In this document: positions 9,120-21,239 of the stretch, piece by piece | Position numbering within the stretch: position 1 is the stretch's first letter | Layout of the letters: each line of letters starts with the position of its first letter | DNA from: Vanrija pseudolonga | Taxonomy: Eukaryota > Basidiomycota > Tremellomycetes > Trichosporonales > Trichosporonaceae | Direction of reading: 5' to 3' | DNA length: 64,000 bases | NCBI RefSeq assembly: GCF_020906515.1 | Contig: NC_085850.1 | Span: 3,720,001-3,784,000 of the forward strand | Notes under the pieces: model-generated | The model's database searches: none | Told to the model about the DNA's origin: nothing | Seen by the model: only the letters and a program-made list of their open reading frames with translations | Position numbers and translations under genes: made by a program

Positions 9120-10352
9120 ATGTTCTCCCTCCTGCACATTCTCTCCTATGTTGGAGGAATAACAGCCTTTGTCTTCGTGACGTTATCCCTAGGTACGTAC
9201 TTGCGCCACTTGCCGCCGCCGCCCGCAGCAGCACCGACCCCGCGATCATGGCGTCTGTGGCTGACATGTCTGTACAGCGAGTGGCCTCCTATGGCTCGCA
9301 GAGCTCATCGAGGAGCACTCGAGGATTGCCAAAGTCGTCGGCATCCGGGCCATCTATGTGAGTGCTTCAGTTGCTGCCTTCTCTTCTTGGCAACTGACAC
9401 CACCCCCAGGCCATCATGGTGCTGCATGTCCTGCTGTACATTACCGACGGCCTACCCCTCCTCCCTACGCTCTTCTCTATCGCATGCCACGCCGTTTATA
9501 GGCAGCACTTCTCATCACGGTGGCCCTTCATCTCCCTCACGTCACCCGTGTTCCTCCTCTCGTGCGTCCTCGTTGTCGCGGATCACTTCCTGTGGTTCTT
9601 CCACTTTGCCGGCGTCGCCCAGGAGGCCAAGAAGTACAGAGCATCAAAGTACCGCTACTCGGCCAACACTCAGCCCCACAAGGACGCCCCAACATTCTTG
9701 GACGTGGCGGTCTTCTTCGCCATCTGTGTGTGGTTCATCCCACTCTTTCTCTTCCTGAGCCTGAGCGCCAACGACAATGTCATTCCTTCATTTGGTAAGT
9801 TGAGATCGTCGCACAATTCCTAACACCGCAGATACCTCGGCCCCTCCATCCCCAGCTCGTGGAGCCATCGACATCTCGTCTCCAGGCGGAGCCAAACCCT
9901 CGAGAACGGTTCGCTCTTCGTCGTCGCTTGTCAAGTCTGTTCTTACCCCTATCGTGAACCTCATCCCTCACCTTGGGCGGAAGAGCAGGGATGCTGAGGG
10001 TCTTATCGCGCCACGGGCAGGCAGCCCTTTACCCCCAAGTGCCAACAGTACGAGTTACTTCCCTTGGGGAGCCGATGCTTCAAGCGCCTCAACGTCTCCA
10101 TCAGCATTCTACCCTCCGGCGTCGGTGCCAGACTTTAGCCTGCGTGGCCACACGCCACCTCCCCCAAGACGTATTCCGTCAGAGCCCCCCAGGTCTCGCT
10201 CGAGCATTTCGAGTGAGGTTGACGACGCGTCGATCATTCCCCCGCCCAAGTCGACGGTGGGTGGGCCGACTGGGCGGAGGTCGCCTGCGAGAAGCCGGAC
10301 GATGCCCATTGAGGCATTGTCAGATGGTGGCTCCAAGAGCAAAGCGGATTAA
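9120..10352 (+). CDS. SVP26: TEX261/Svp26-family ER-Golgi membrane protein with long C-terminal tail
   Basis: Four exons (9120-9192, 9278-9357, 9410-9794, 9832-10352) give 352 residues. Svp26 is a multi-pass membrane protein of early Golgi and COPII vesicles that acts as export adaptor for some glycosyltransferases. The first about 180 residues match the family: MFSLLHILSYVGGITAF, SGLLWLAELIEEHSR, DGLPLLPTLFSIACHAVY, SPVFLLSCVLVVADHFLWF. About four membrane segments are visible. The last about 173 residues, encoded by exon 4, are Ser/Pro-rich and basic with no membrane segment; typical TEX261 proteins (about 200 residues) lack this. The tail probably faces the cytosol and may be a regulatory region; that is inference. 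Confidence 0.9.
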
Positions 10353-10815
10353 CGTTATCCACCATGCATTACATGTCTGAGAGCCGAGCCAAGTGCATAC
10401 ATTTGACTGCATATGTAGTAGTAGTAGTAGCAAAGTTGTGGTGCCCGAGGCCGTTGAGCGGGCTTTTGTGGTTTGTTTGTGCGTCACGTCACTCTGATTC
10501 CGGCTACCGTCGGTGGGCGGACGTGCCTGGTGGAAGTGGTAGGGGGAAGGTCGAGACAAGTGACGGCGGAACGCTCAACCGACCGACAAGACAAGACTCG
10601 ACTTGCAACACTTCAACTTCTCTTCATCTCTTTATATCTTGCTCAGTCAAGTCTTCTTGATATCAAACTACACGCGTACTCCGGCTCGACTCAGGCATAC
10701 CGTGCGCCAAGTCGCGGACAATGACCGCCTAACCTCCCTCACCGACACTCGACACTCCACCGCAGCTACCTGAACTCTTGGCCGGCCTTGACGCGCCGCG
10801 TCCTCCGTTGTGGCC
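10353..10815. other. Intergenic region upstream of CSF1
   Basis: It carries the SVP26 3' UTR (with a short GTA repeat near 10417) and the CSF1 promoter and leader. Short ORFs present are not convincing. No other element was recognised. Confidence 0.5.
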
Positions 10816-13800
10816 ATGGCGTCAAACCCGGTAAACTGGCTCTTCCTCGCCGAGCTAGTCGTCGTGGTCATCGTCACGTCGGCCTTCCTCTTCTACTGGA
10901 ACCGTCTGTTTGGCGCCATCATCGCGTTCATTATCCGCATCGTCACAAGACGCCTCTTCAACTCGTACATCTTTATAGGCTCGTTTCAAATATCGCCCCT
11001 CGCTGGCCGTATCTCCTTCCGAGATGTCGAGTACCACTCGAGTAACATTTCCTTTCGTGCGCTGCACGGAAACATTACCTTTCGATACTGGAAGTTTCGC
11101 GTCCGGCAGGAGGGCGAGACGGGGTCGTCCAACACCAAGAAGTGTGAGTTGGGTCGACGCGCGAGCGCGAGCGCTGACAACCCCTAGCTCGTTTACCATG
11201 TCGGATATCAGTCACAGCCGAAGGCGTCGAGATGTTCTTGTACAATCGAACCTCTGCGTACGACGCGATCGTCGAGCGCATGAAGAAGCACGAGGAGCAG
11301 GAAGCGGAAGCCGACGCTGCTGGGGACAGCCTCAACTCGACGGACAGCGCGCACACGACACAGACGGAGAGCACGTCGCGTGTCAACGTCCGTCAGCGCA
11401 AGGCGGCCAAGGCGACGTCTCCCAGAGACTCGGAGGAGGGAGAAAAGCCTTTCGTGCCACGCGAGGATGACCCAGAAGGCAACGGTGAGGCGATGACAAC
11501 AAGCGCTCGCAACGCCAATGCTGATCCCTCAGGTCATGCGTCGCGGAGAATGCAGAGCCGCAACAGTGGCATCGAGATCGTCGAGACCCCAGGAGTTAGC
11601 TGGCTCCATGAGATCTTACCCGTCGAGATCCACATTGTCCAAGGCTCGGTTGTGCTGGGCAGCGACGCGACGCCTATGGTCTTCATCGCCGACTTTAAGC
11701 GCGCAAAGGGTGTGGTTGAGGTGACCGACTCGCGCAACCCCATTGATCTGCACAAGATCAGCACCCACCTAAGCATGTCGGACGTCCACATCCTCATGCG
11801 CACCAACATCGACTACACCGGTCCCCTGTTGTCCCACGGGAAACGCGTGTATGACGAGGTGCTCAAGGATGAGCCCGACGTCGCGGAGAAGCCGCCGTCC
11901 ACCATCTCCTCGTTCCTCGGGTTCCATGCGCTCGCGAAGAAGTTCCCGTCCATCTTCGACCCCAAGCTCTCGGCGCAGACAATGGCGGGCATCACGCCCG
12001 ACCGCGTATGGAAGGGCCTGGCGCGGTATCGGCTACCCGATGAAGAGGGGCATACCAAGAAACACCAGGAGGAGAGACAGTACGCCAAGGTGACCCAGGT
12101 GCTGCACACCCAGCAGCTCGACGTCACGTACTTTTCCGATACGCCAGGCAAGGTCCCAGAGGTCGCAGACCCGCGCTTTGTGGACCCCAATGACGAGATC
12201 GGAAATGTAGAGATGGCTCCAGAGTACGGCATTGATGTTGTCCTCCATGGCGGATTGGTCAACTACGGGCCTTGGACCGATCGCCAGCGGTGAGTTGTAG
12301 TGTTTCCCGCGGCGCTGACAACTCTCAGCGATGCCCTTCAGAAGGCGTTCAACCCGTCCATCTTCTTTGACTCGACACCACGTGTCAAGCTCAAGCCTGG
12401 CGATGAGCGAGTCCACTCGCAGCTGGTGATCAATGTCAACATCGACGACAGAACAACTCTGCGAATCCCCACACGAGAGCCTTCCAAAGACTGGATGTTC
12501 CAGGGGGCCAAGACGAACGTTGAACGGCGATATGGGTGGCTCGATGTCAATGTCGGCCCCAACTCGTCAGTCACGTACACTCAGTCACAGTGGCCCACAG
12601 CGCAGGGATACGAGTCAATGGTTCTCCTACACCTTGACACGCTCGAGGTTGCGTCCAGCGTCAACCTGGTCAACTTTGTGATGGCCAAGTCGTGCAAGGT
12701 TTCAATGACCATGCCTACACCCCTGGTGTGGAATGCTCAACGCAACTGGGGCATCGACGTTACTCTCGACTCGCCCGAGATCGTTCTCCTCAGAGAGCAC
12801 ATCACCCTCATCTCGGATCTGTCCAAGGACTGGAGCTCAGGAGGGAGTGGTGACTTCCACCACTTCGTCCCCATGCACTACAACTTTCGCCTGTCGCTGA
12901 TCAAGTACCATCTCCACCTCTACGTCAACGACTTCAACATTGTGGACAATCCCAGGTCAAGAGACCGCAATGGTGGGTCCCCCCTCCCTCATCCTCCTGC
13001 TGCGTGAACTGACAATTCAGCCTTCCTCAACATTGACGGCCCGAGATTGGACACTTTTGTGGCCGTTTCGACTACGCGCTACAAACCCGAGTTCTCCGTC
13101 GTCCCATTCACGATCAACGCGCACGATGCGGATGTCGGCATCACATTGCCTGTGTGGGATACACACCGCTCGTTTGGCAACGGGGGAGACTCGATCCCTG
13201 TGGGCAAGATCGGGCTTATCGACGTCAGCGGCTCTTACCGCTACTACTCTTCGGTCAAGCCTGATCACCAAGAGACTCTCAAGCTCCACATAGGCGCCGA
13301 GCGCGTCGTTTTCACAGCAATGGGTTGGGCAGTTCGCCGAATGTTCAGCATCAAGGACAACTACTTTGGCAACTTTACCCAGTTCTCCACAATGCAGGAG
13401 TACTTGGAGCGGTTCGATCACAGCCCAGATTCCGTCGGCGATCCTGTCGTGCAGAAGTACCGGCCAGGAAGAGTAGGTCAAAGCCTTGAACAATGCTGAC
13501 CTCGCCCAGTCGGATGCCTTTGCGGTGCACCTCACTGTGAACATTCGCGACTCGCTGGTTCTCATGTCGGACGAGATCTACAGCGCGCAGAAGGGCGTGG
13601 CGATCCCCGTCCCAGAACTCCAGATCGACCTTAAGAACAACGAGTTCCAGATGGACATGTCGATGGACGCGGCCCCGACGTACTGCGTGCCATGCGACGA
13701 CTTGGACGCAGCATTCGCCGCCACCAAGGCTCCTCTTGCGACAACGGAAGACGTCGTGTTTGTCGAGGGCATTGCTATCAAGGCGAACCGTCTTTTTGGA

Positions 13801-16800
13801 CCTCCGCCCAAGGCCACAACCTACGTCTGTATGTGGGACCTTGCGTTCGACCGTGTTGCCGCGTTCCTGTCCCCAGAGTTCAAGGATACGCTGGCTGCGG
13901 TAGGGTCAGCTGTGGGATACAACTTCACCGACCACGACAATGCCCCGACGTCGATCTACATCTCCAAAACCCCCGGTGATGCCACCTTTGTCAAGATCAA
14001 CACCAGGCATGTCACAGCTGTTCTCTCCACCGGACCGACTGGTGTGGCCATTGAGCTTCCTGAAGGCTTGTTCCTCGACACCAGCAGCATGGCTTCCAAG
14101 ACGTGCAGAGGTTTGACTGGGCTGGGTATTCCCTCCATCAAGGCATTCGTCGTCAGGAAGCGCGAGCATCATCGGCACTGGGAACCTGTGGGATCACTAT
14201 CGACGGGCCTGTCCATCGACATTTATCGTGTGCCAAAAGGGTGGCAAGAGTCCGCAAAGGAGCAGCAAGACTTCCTCCGTGAGCAGGACGAGCCGACAAA
14301 GCGCATACCGTACCTCTACAATGCCCCGGATGACCACGCGTTGGGCCGCCACATCGACGGCGTCTACGCGCCGTGTCCTCGCATCAAGGATGCAGATTGG
14401 GACGAGTATCAGTCGGATAAGAACTTCAAGGAGGACGAGTACTACGATTCTTCGTCGCAGGGAACAAGTGATGGCACCAGTGACGATACTGGTAGCGTCA
14501 TTCGCACCAAGCTCGCTCGTCGAAAGCGTACAATGTCCGTCGCAACCTCTACACGTCCAATGGGTCGGCATACAGAGCAATCCTCTCTGGGAGACGAGTC
14601 CGACAGCGTGTCGTCCATCTCATCAGCATCGACTTCGGACGCACTAACCCCGGCTGTGGACCTCGATATGCCCACCGCTCTGGAAACGTACCTCAGAAAC
14701 TTCCACAGAATCCAACGCCGTGCAGGTCGCTTGTTTGAGGGTGCTCAGCCGCCAGCCACCCCGGATGAGACTCCCGAACCTCCCACCACTCTCACCATTA
14801 CCGACGGGGGCATCTTCAGGTTCACTCTCAGCGCTGTGTCGATTGAGATCAACCCCGACACCATCACCTCCGTCGTGAGCGTTGGGCATGGTCTGGGTGC
14901 AGTGGTAAGTTTGATGCGTGCTACCAGCCGCTGACATTGCAGCAAGCTAGGCCGGCTCAGCTCCTCGACCAGCTGCTCACAAACCATGTGTCGGCGGTGC
15001 AGGAGGACAAGAGTGTTCGTGGCTCCACACTGTACGATGTCAACCTCCCGGCAGTCTGCGCACGCCTCGTCGTTGGGCAGTTCAGTCGTCCAGAAACGGT
15101 GACGGGAGTCACCATTGTGGGCGCTCGCTGTCGGATCACCAAAACGCCTGTCCCGGAGTCTCCAGATTCGGCCCTCGACGTGAATGTCGACCTGGGCTCG
15201 ATTCAGCTCACAACGACAAGCCACGCGGTGTCTATGCCGACGCTTTCGCTCTTGGACGTGCCAAACCTCGACCTCAAGTCGGGTCAACACTCCAAGCTCC
15301 TTCCATTCGTTCACTACTCGTTGGAAGGGTTGGATGTCTCGTATGGCCAGTCGCCAGGCTCTAAACTGGTCCAGGCAAAAGTTCAAGACTTCAAGATTCG
15401 CGGCACCCCACAGGGAGTAGCAATCACATCGCACATGGTCGACCAATGGCGAAATGTGCTTGACGACAAGCTACCGAAGGCCCGGCTGTACACCTATGCG
15501 GACCTGATCTACGACGTTATCCGAGGTGCCGAAGAGACTGGCTGCGCGGGGACCTTGCCATCGTTCATGTACGAGACGGCGTACGGTCTCCATGTTCCCG
15601 ATCAGCGCAACATCCGACTGGATCCGGGCTGGATGACACTCGAGCGCTTCCGCCATTTCATGCAGTCGATGGCGGCTCGTGGTGTCCGCCTCCCGTTACA
15701 GGAGCCTCGGCCAACTCGCCAGGATATGGCCACCTCGGTCGTCACTGAGCTGGCGCGCTACGAGCTGATGGGTGGTGTGAGCGAGGACTTTGTCGCAACC
15801 CAACCCTTCATGCGCAAAGCGTTCGGTGAGGATCTCCGAGCAGCGGCGCCGTTGGTCGTACCTCGAGTCAACTCGCGCATCGGCACATTCCTCCTCCTAC
15901 AATCTATCGACATTCGCAACTATGGTCGGCTTCTGCAGACGGGCGTGATTGCCCCAAGTGTGCTTCTGGTAGATACTGCCAACATTGCATTCGAGAAGCA
16001 GCTCACCTGGGATGATCACGTTCCTTCGACCGATCTCCGCACAACCGTCCTCGTCCATCGCATTTCACTTGATGTTCAAAACAGTTTCATCCCAACGTGC
16101 CAGGCCATCCTCACCCACCTCGATACGCATCGCACCGAGATTCGGGAGAACCGCGTGGTGAAGGACCTGGATCACGCATCCGCCGTGGCCATCGACGTTC
16201 AACTGGCCCAAGTCGGAGCTGCGGTTACCGCAGGCGGTGTCCGAATGGACATCTCTCTTGAGCAGGCCCACGGGTCTATGAAGACAGAACGCAGCCTCCT
16301 CACAGGATCCCACACACGGCGCCACAGACTCGAACACGTCGACTCCATGGCCAACTGTGCCCTTGCGCAGGTCACACTGCGCGAAGCTGTCAGTGGAACG
16401 GAGCCGGTGGATACGACATCTCTTGATCGCGCCTTTATTATTGCGGCTATCCGAGGGGCTCGATTCCACAACACCTCCAAGGTCAACAGTGCTGACGAAA
16501 AGGGTGGAACGAACCGCCTCTTCCTCGGCGTGGAGTCATTCGACTTCGACTCACGCCCACAGCTCAAGGCATTCTACGACTTTGGCAAGGATTGGAGGAA
16601 CACACATTACCCTATGTACCTTCCCCTCCTGGAACAGGCCAAGGCGGTCCTTTTGCGACGCGGAACCCCGGCGACCGACTCGTCCACAACCCCCCCACTC
16701 GCACTGGAGCTGGAGATGGCGTTTGAGAAGCCGCCATTGAACATCGACGTCAAGATCAACCAGGCAAACATTCAAGTTCGAGCGGCCAAGGGGTTATGGG

Positions 16801-19800
16801 TTGGGTGGGACCTGGGACAGATCTACCTCAATCGCCATGGATCTCAAGACCACCTGCAGTATGGCCTTCGTCTTGACCCTCAAATAGTCGGCGCGTACAC
16901 GACAGCGAAGCGCCAGAAGAACAACCAGTCATCCGTCATCAAGCTGCCATCTATCGACTCGACTGGCAGTTATCGCAAGATCAACAAGCGCCCGCACATC
17001 AACGCCATAATCAACTTGGGCATGTTCGCCGGCGTGGTCAAACCGACAGTGCTGGACCGCCTTCTGTCCCTCCACCAAAAGCTGGGCAATGATCTTGCGG
17101 ATGTCATCCGCGAGTACAGGGGACAGCGACCTGTCGAGAGCTCTCCGAAGCCGAAGAAGCCCGACGGCTTCCCTCTCACCTTCCGCATCGAAGCTGGCAT
17201 TGCTGGTGTGCGTGTCGGCCTACGTGCAGACGATGTGCCCTCGACCCTCATGTTTGAGGCTCTTCAGTTGAAGGCCTCTGCATCAAACGTTGACAGCAAG
17301 TCGCTCCAGTGGTCTGCAAAGGCGGAGCACGTCGGCCTGTCTGTGGGCCGGCACATGGAGAACGCCATGCTGCAGACGATGTCTCCACTACGTGGCGCTC
17401 GTTCCGTGTCCATGACTTTTGATATTGGAGCCGAAGAGACTCCTGGAACGGACAAGGCGCCGTCAAAGCTCACGGTCAAGCTCAGTCATGTGCACACTGT
17501 CATGCACGTGGCGGCGTTGAGTGAGATCTCAGGCCTGGTTCACAGCTGGATGACGGACATCTCGGTCCTCAACAATGTCCACAGTGCCGAGGTCGCCGAG
17601 GTTAAGGAACAGACATCAAAGGTCCTCAAGACGCTTGAAGGCAGTTCGAACAGCCCCACCACTACCATTAACAATGGAGGTGATGATACTAGAGAGACAG
17701 CGAGTGCGGGAGACTCCTCAGTGGCCGACAGCAGCCTCGAATCATGGTTCGCCTCTCGACTTCTCGAAGTTCACGTCAACGGCTTTGGAATGGCCATCCC
17801 TCTTGATGAAGGTGCCAGCCTGGACGTTAGACAGCGGGGGACTGGAGCCGGTCCTGCTCTCTTGTTCTCCATCCGAGTCATCAGCCTCACGACGAGCAAG
17901 ACGGACACGGCGCGGTTCAAGATTCAACAGTCGCTCCTACAGTTTGTTGACAAGTTTGACGCCAATTCCAAGGATCATTACTCGGGTGATTTCCACACCT
18001 CGTCGAACCGCATGGCGCTCCCCAACATTGCGAGCGAGGCACAGCTCACAACGACACCCGACTCTTGGAACGTCATGGCTCACTGCTCTGCCACCGACTT
18101 CAACCTCTGCTTGACCCCAGAAATTGCCGATGGCATTGGGCGTCTCGCCGACCTCTACGAGCGTGGCAAGGAACACTTGTCTGTTCTGGAGCAAGACTAC
18201 CTAAGCCAGCTTGCTCGCAACGAGCGGAGCGATTCCCTTGCAATCAAGTACGAGGAGGCTGTACACGATACGACCCCGAGGCCGAAGCAGCGAGGCAATG
18301 TTCGCATGTCCTTCCGCTTTGACAGTGGTCTTGTGGAACTATACTGCCCGCCGAGTGGTGGGGACGTCAAACAAGGCCCTCAACGCACCGGCACTCGCAC
18401 AAAGTATCACCAAGATACCTTCACTCTCCCGACCGTGTCCGTCTGGGTCGACTACACCGGCCCATCCGACAAGCCCGACGAACAAATCGGCTCACTGCTC
18501 CTCAACTTGGCAGTCCATGAGAGTCAAAATGTGCTCCGTCCGACCATCCTCCCGTTCTTCGTGGAACTTGTCCGTCGCGTGGAGACGCGCTCCAAGGCGC
18601 GGGCTGCTCGCGCGTCACCGGTCGACTCGCCAAAGCCACCCGAGTCTCCCATTCTCTCCTTGGCGGAACGTGTCCTCGATCCACCGGTCGTCCCGGCTCA
18701 CAAGGCGACTGGCAAGCTTCGTGTGCGCATCACACTGCGCATTGATCGGTCCGAGCTCCGGCTGTCCTGCGCACCGGATTCGAACGCCTACCTCGACCTC
18801 AAGTGGGAGAGTGGTGGCTTCCTTGTCTCGACGCTCATCGGAGGCAAGGACACGACCACATTCGCTGGCTCCGTCTCCGGCGTGACTGCGTACCTCAGTC
18901 ACGAGTTTGCCGAGCAAGGACGCGGGTGCATCGAGGCTGGAGCCAAGGACATGGCATTCTCGTTTGCCCTCTGCAATGCCGACAAGAAGCAGCGAGGCCT
19001 CTCGATTGTCGTCGACACCCAGGTGTCTGTCAAGTTCCGCCTCGACGCCTACAGTGCTTGGCTCATCTTCATGGCTGTCTGGGTCGACAACGCTCCAGAC
19101 CTCGAGCAGCTTCTCTCCGATGCGTCTTCAGCTCAGCCCGCTGCCGCCCCTACTCCTGCTGTGGGCCCCAAGCTTGCAATGGCCCTGATCGTCCGGTTCA
19201 GGAGCATCGATTTCGACGCCAATATCTCGGTTACGCAGGCGCGCTTGGAGATGGCTCCCATCGTTGTGCGCACTGTGTCGAATGGAGAGCAGACCGAAGT
19301 GGACCTCAGCATCGGCGTGACGCAGGTCACTGCAACCGGCGACATCTCGGGCGACATTCGCTCCGAGAGCCTCAAGTTCCACACGACTCGCCGCTCGTCC
19401 CGTGCCACCGACGCAACCAACCCAACTGTGTTGCAGATGGCTATCGAAGGTGGTGACCTTCACGGCAACCTGTTCATCGGTGACATGAACATTGTCCGCT
19501 TCCAGCTGGAGCCTTCCAAGGTCACTCTGGCCGATGACTGGCGGGAGTACGCCCGTACGCCAACCGGTCACGTCTTCCTCGACTTCATTGTGAGAGCCGG
19601 CAAGTTCCATGGCGTGCTTCGGCTGCCCGCTATTCCACGCCTTCTGGGCCACTTCTACTCAATCTTCGAGCTGCTCGAGTCGCAGAACAGGATTGCCTCG
19701 CACCGTTCAGAGGCCTTCAAGAAGCAGCGAAAGCGCGGTGCCCAGGACCGCACGCCGATGACCACTGTGGTGCTGTCTACAGTTCCTCGTCCCGGTACCG

Positions 19801-20932
19801 GCTCGACCGCAGCGTCGCACGTCAAGACTGCCCAGACTATGCGCTTCGAGTTGGCAGGTATCGATATCGGTATCTTCAGTGATGATTACGATGACGGTAC
19901 CCTCGCCGACTGGTACCGCTTCGTGATTGGCAAGATTGAAGCGGATCTCAAGCGCCAGGAAGCTGCCGGGGGCATGCCGCAACGTGAACTGGAGCTCTTC
20001 GTATCGTCTGTCGCCTGGCAGAGCAGCGATGGCCGCCGCGCAGCCAAGGCTGAGACGCACGATATATCTGCGTCCAAGCTTATTGAGGCAGCTATGAAGA
20101 ATGGCCACCGTGAAGTCGTGGTCCTGCCTCGAATGGTAAGACAGACTCGAAAAGCACGTGCTGATATCCCAGACTCTCAAGATGAACTCGACCGAGGCCA
20201 AGGAGCCCCCAGTTCTCGACTACGACTTCGACCTGGTATGGGGAGAGACCGACGGCGACATCAAGGTCCTCCCCAACTTCTTCGAAGCAGCTATCAGGTC
20301 GTTCCGCAAGCTCCTCGCTGGTATCGAAGAACAGCAGCTCCATCGTGATCGTCGTCGCGGTCTGGTCCGTGTGCCCAAATCTCGCCGCGAAGGAGGCGAC
20401 GAGGAAGAGAAGGAGGCCAAGGGTCCTCAGCTGAAGTACCACCGCCGCGGAACAGGCCCGTGGAACAACCCGGTTCCCAAGCTTCGCGCCCTCGGAGAAA
20501 CCACTGGCGACGCTGCAATGCTCGTACCGCGTATCAAGGCGGCTGTGGGCGAGCTCCCAGCATACTCGCACCGCTTCGTCACCCTGCCGTTGGAGGACGG
20601 CATGGACCTGTGAGTGGCTGTGGCAGGAGAGTTTCGACTTGTGCGCTAACCCTCTCAGCCTTCTCAAGTTATACGAGCGCCAGCTGCCTCAGATGCACGA
20701 CGACGACCCAGCGATGAAGACGCCTTCGCAAGTGGAGGAGCTCACGCCTCTGCCCACGGCGCCTGGTAGCTCTAGACCCTCAGCTCCCGCCTCGGTGCCC
20801 AGCAAGGAGTCGCTCAAGCAGCCTCCTGACGCCGGGGGTGCCCAAAATGTGGTGGCTCCCTCACCTGCCCCATCCTCGGGTGTGGAACCGCCTCCACCCA
20901 CCAACGAACAACCCAAGAACCCCACCTCATAG
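10816..20932 (+). CDS. CSF1: Csf1, bridge-like lipid transfer protein (BLTP1/Tweek family)
   Basis: Eight exons (10816-11143, 11188-12289, 12329-12972, 13021-13472, 13510-14904, 14943-20135, 20173-20609, 20659-20932) give 3274 residues; yeast Csf1 has about 2960. Family members form long hydrophobic-groove rods that move lipids between ER and other membranes. The N-terminus has one membrane anchor (about residues 8-42) followed by the family block IRIVTRRLFNSYIFIGSFQIS, then SPLAGRISFRDVEY and EMFLYNRTSAYDAI. The rest is beta-rich with acidic/Ser-rich linkers (around DNA 14400-14660 and 17640-17720). Exon 6 is a single 5.2-kb exon. Every junction restores an open frame. The last exon encodes a Pro/Ser-rich tail of unknown role. 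Confidence 0.95.
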
Positions 20933-21239
20933 AAGGCTGTCTTGTCGCTCATTCATTGTACTACACTAGCACTATACCTAGCATGTTTCGCATTACCCAT
21001 ATTGTCTTCCATGACCTGTGTATGCATCAGTATTTCTCGACAGTGGCGGCGGGGGCGTGTTGCGCAGTTGTTGTTGCCAAGGCTGGGCTGGGGCCGAGCG
21101 AGCCACAAGGCACCGCCCCCGCCACCATGCGTCGAATCAGCCAGTACGTCATCACCACACCAGTGACTTGAGGACAACAAGTCTCAACTTAGCAACCCCT
21201 CCATCCTTCATCACCCTCCTACCCTCACCCTCCATCACC
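20933..21239. other. Intergenic spacer between CSF1 and the metallopeptidase gene
   Basis: It holds the CSF1 3' UTR and the next gene's promoter. The metallopeptidase frame is open upstream to about 21018, but no family-like sequence precedes the ATG at 21240 and a CT-rich leader sits directly before it, so this part is treated as non-coding. Confidence 0.55.

Noticed and set aside
8667-9758. 363-codon plus-strand ORF overlapping the SVP26 gene
   Set aside because: It is in a different frame from the SVP26 exons and crosses its introns; the SVP26 exon model explains the region.
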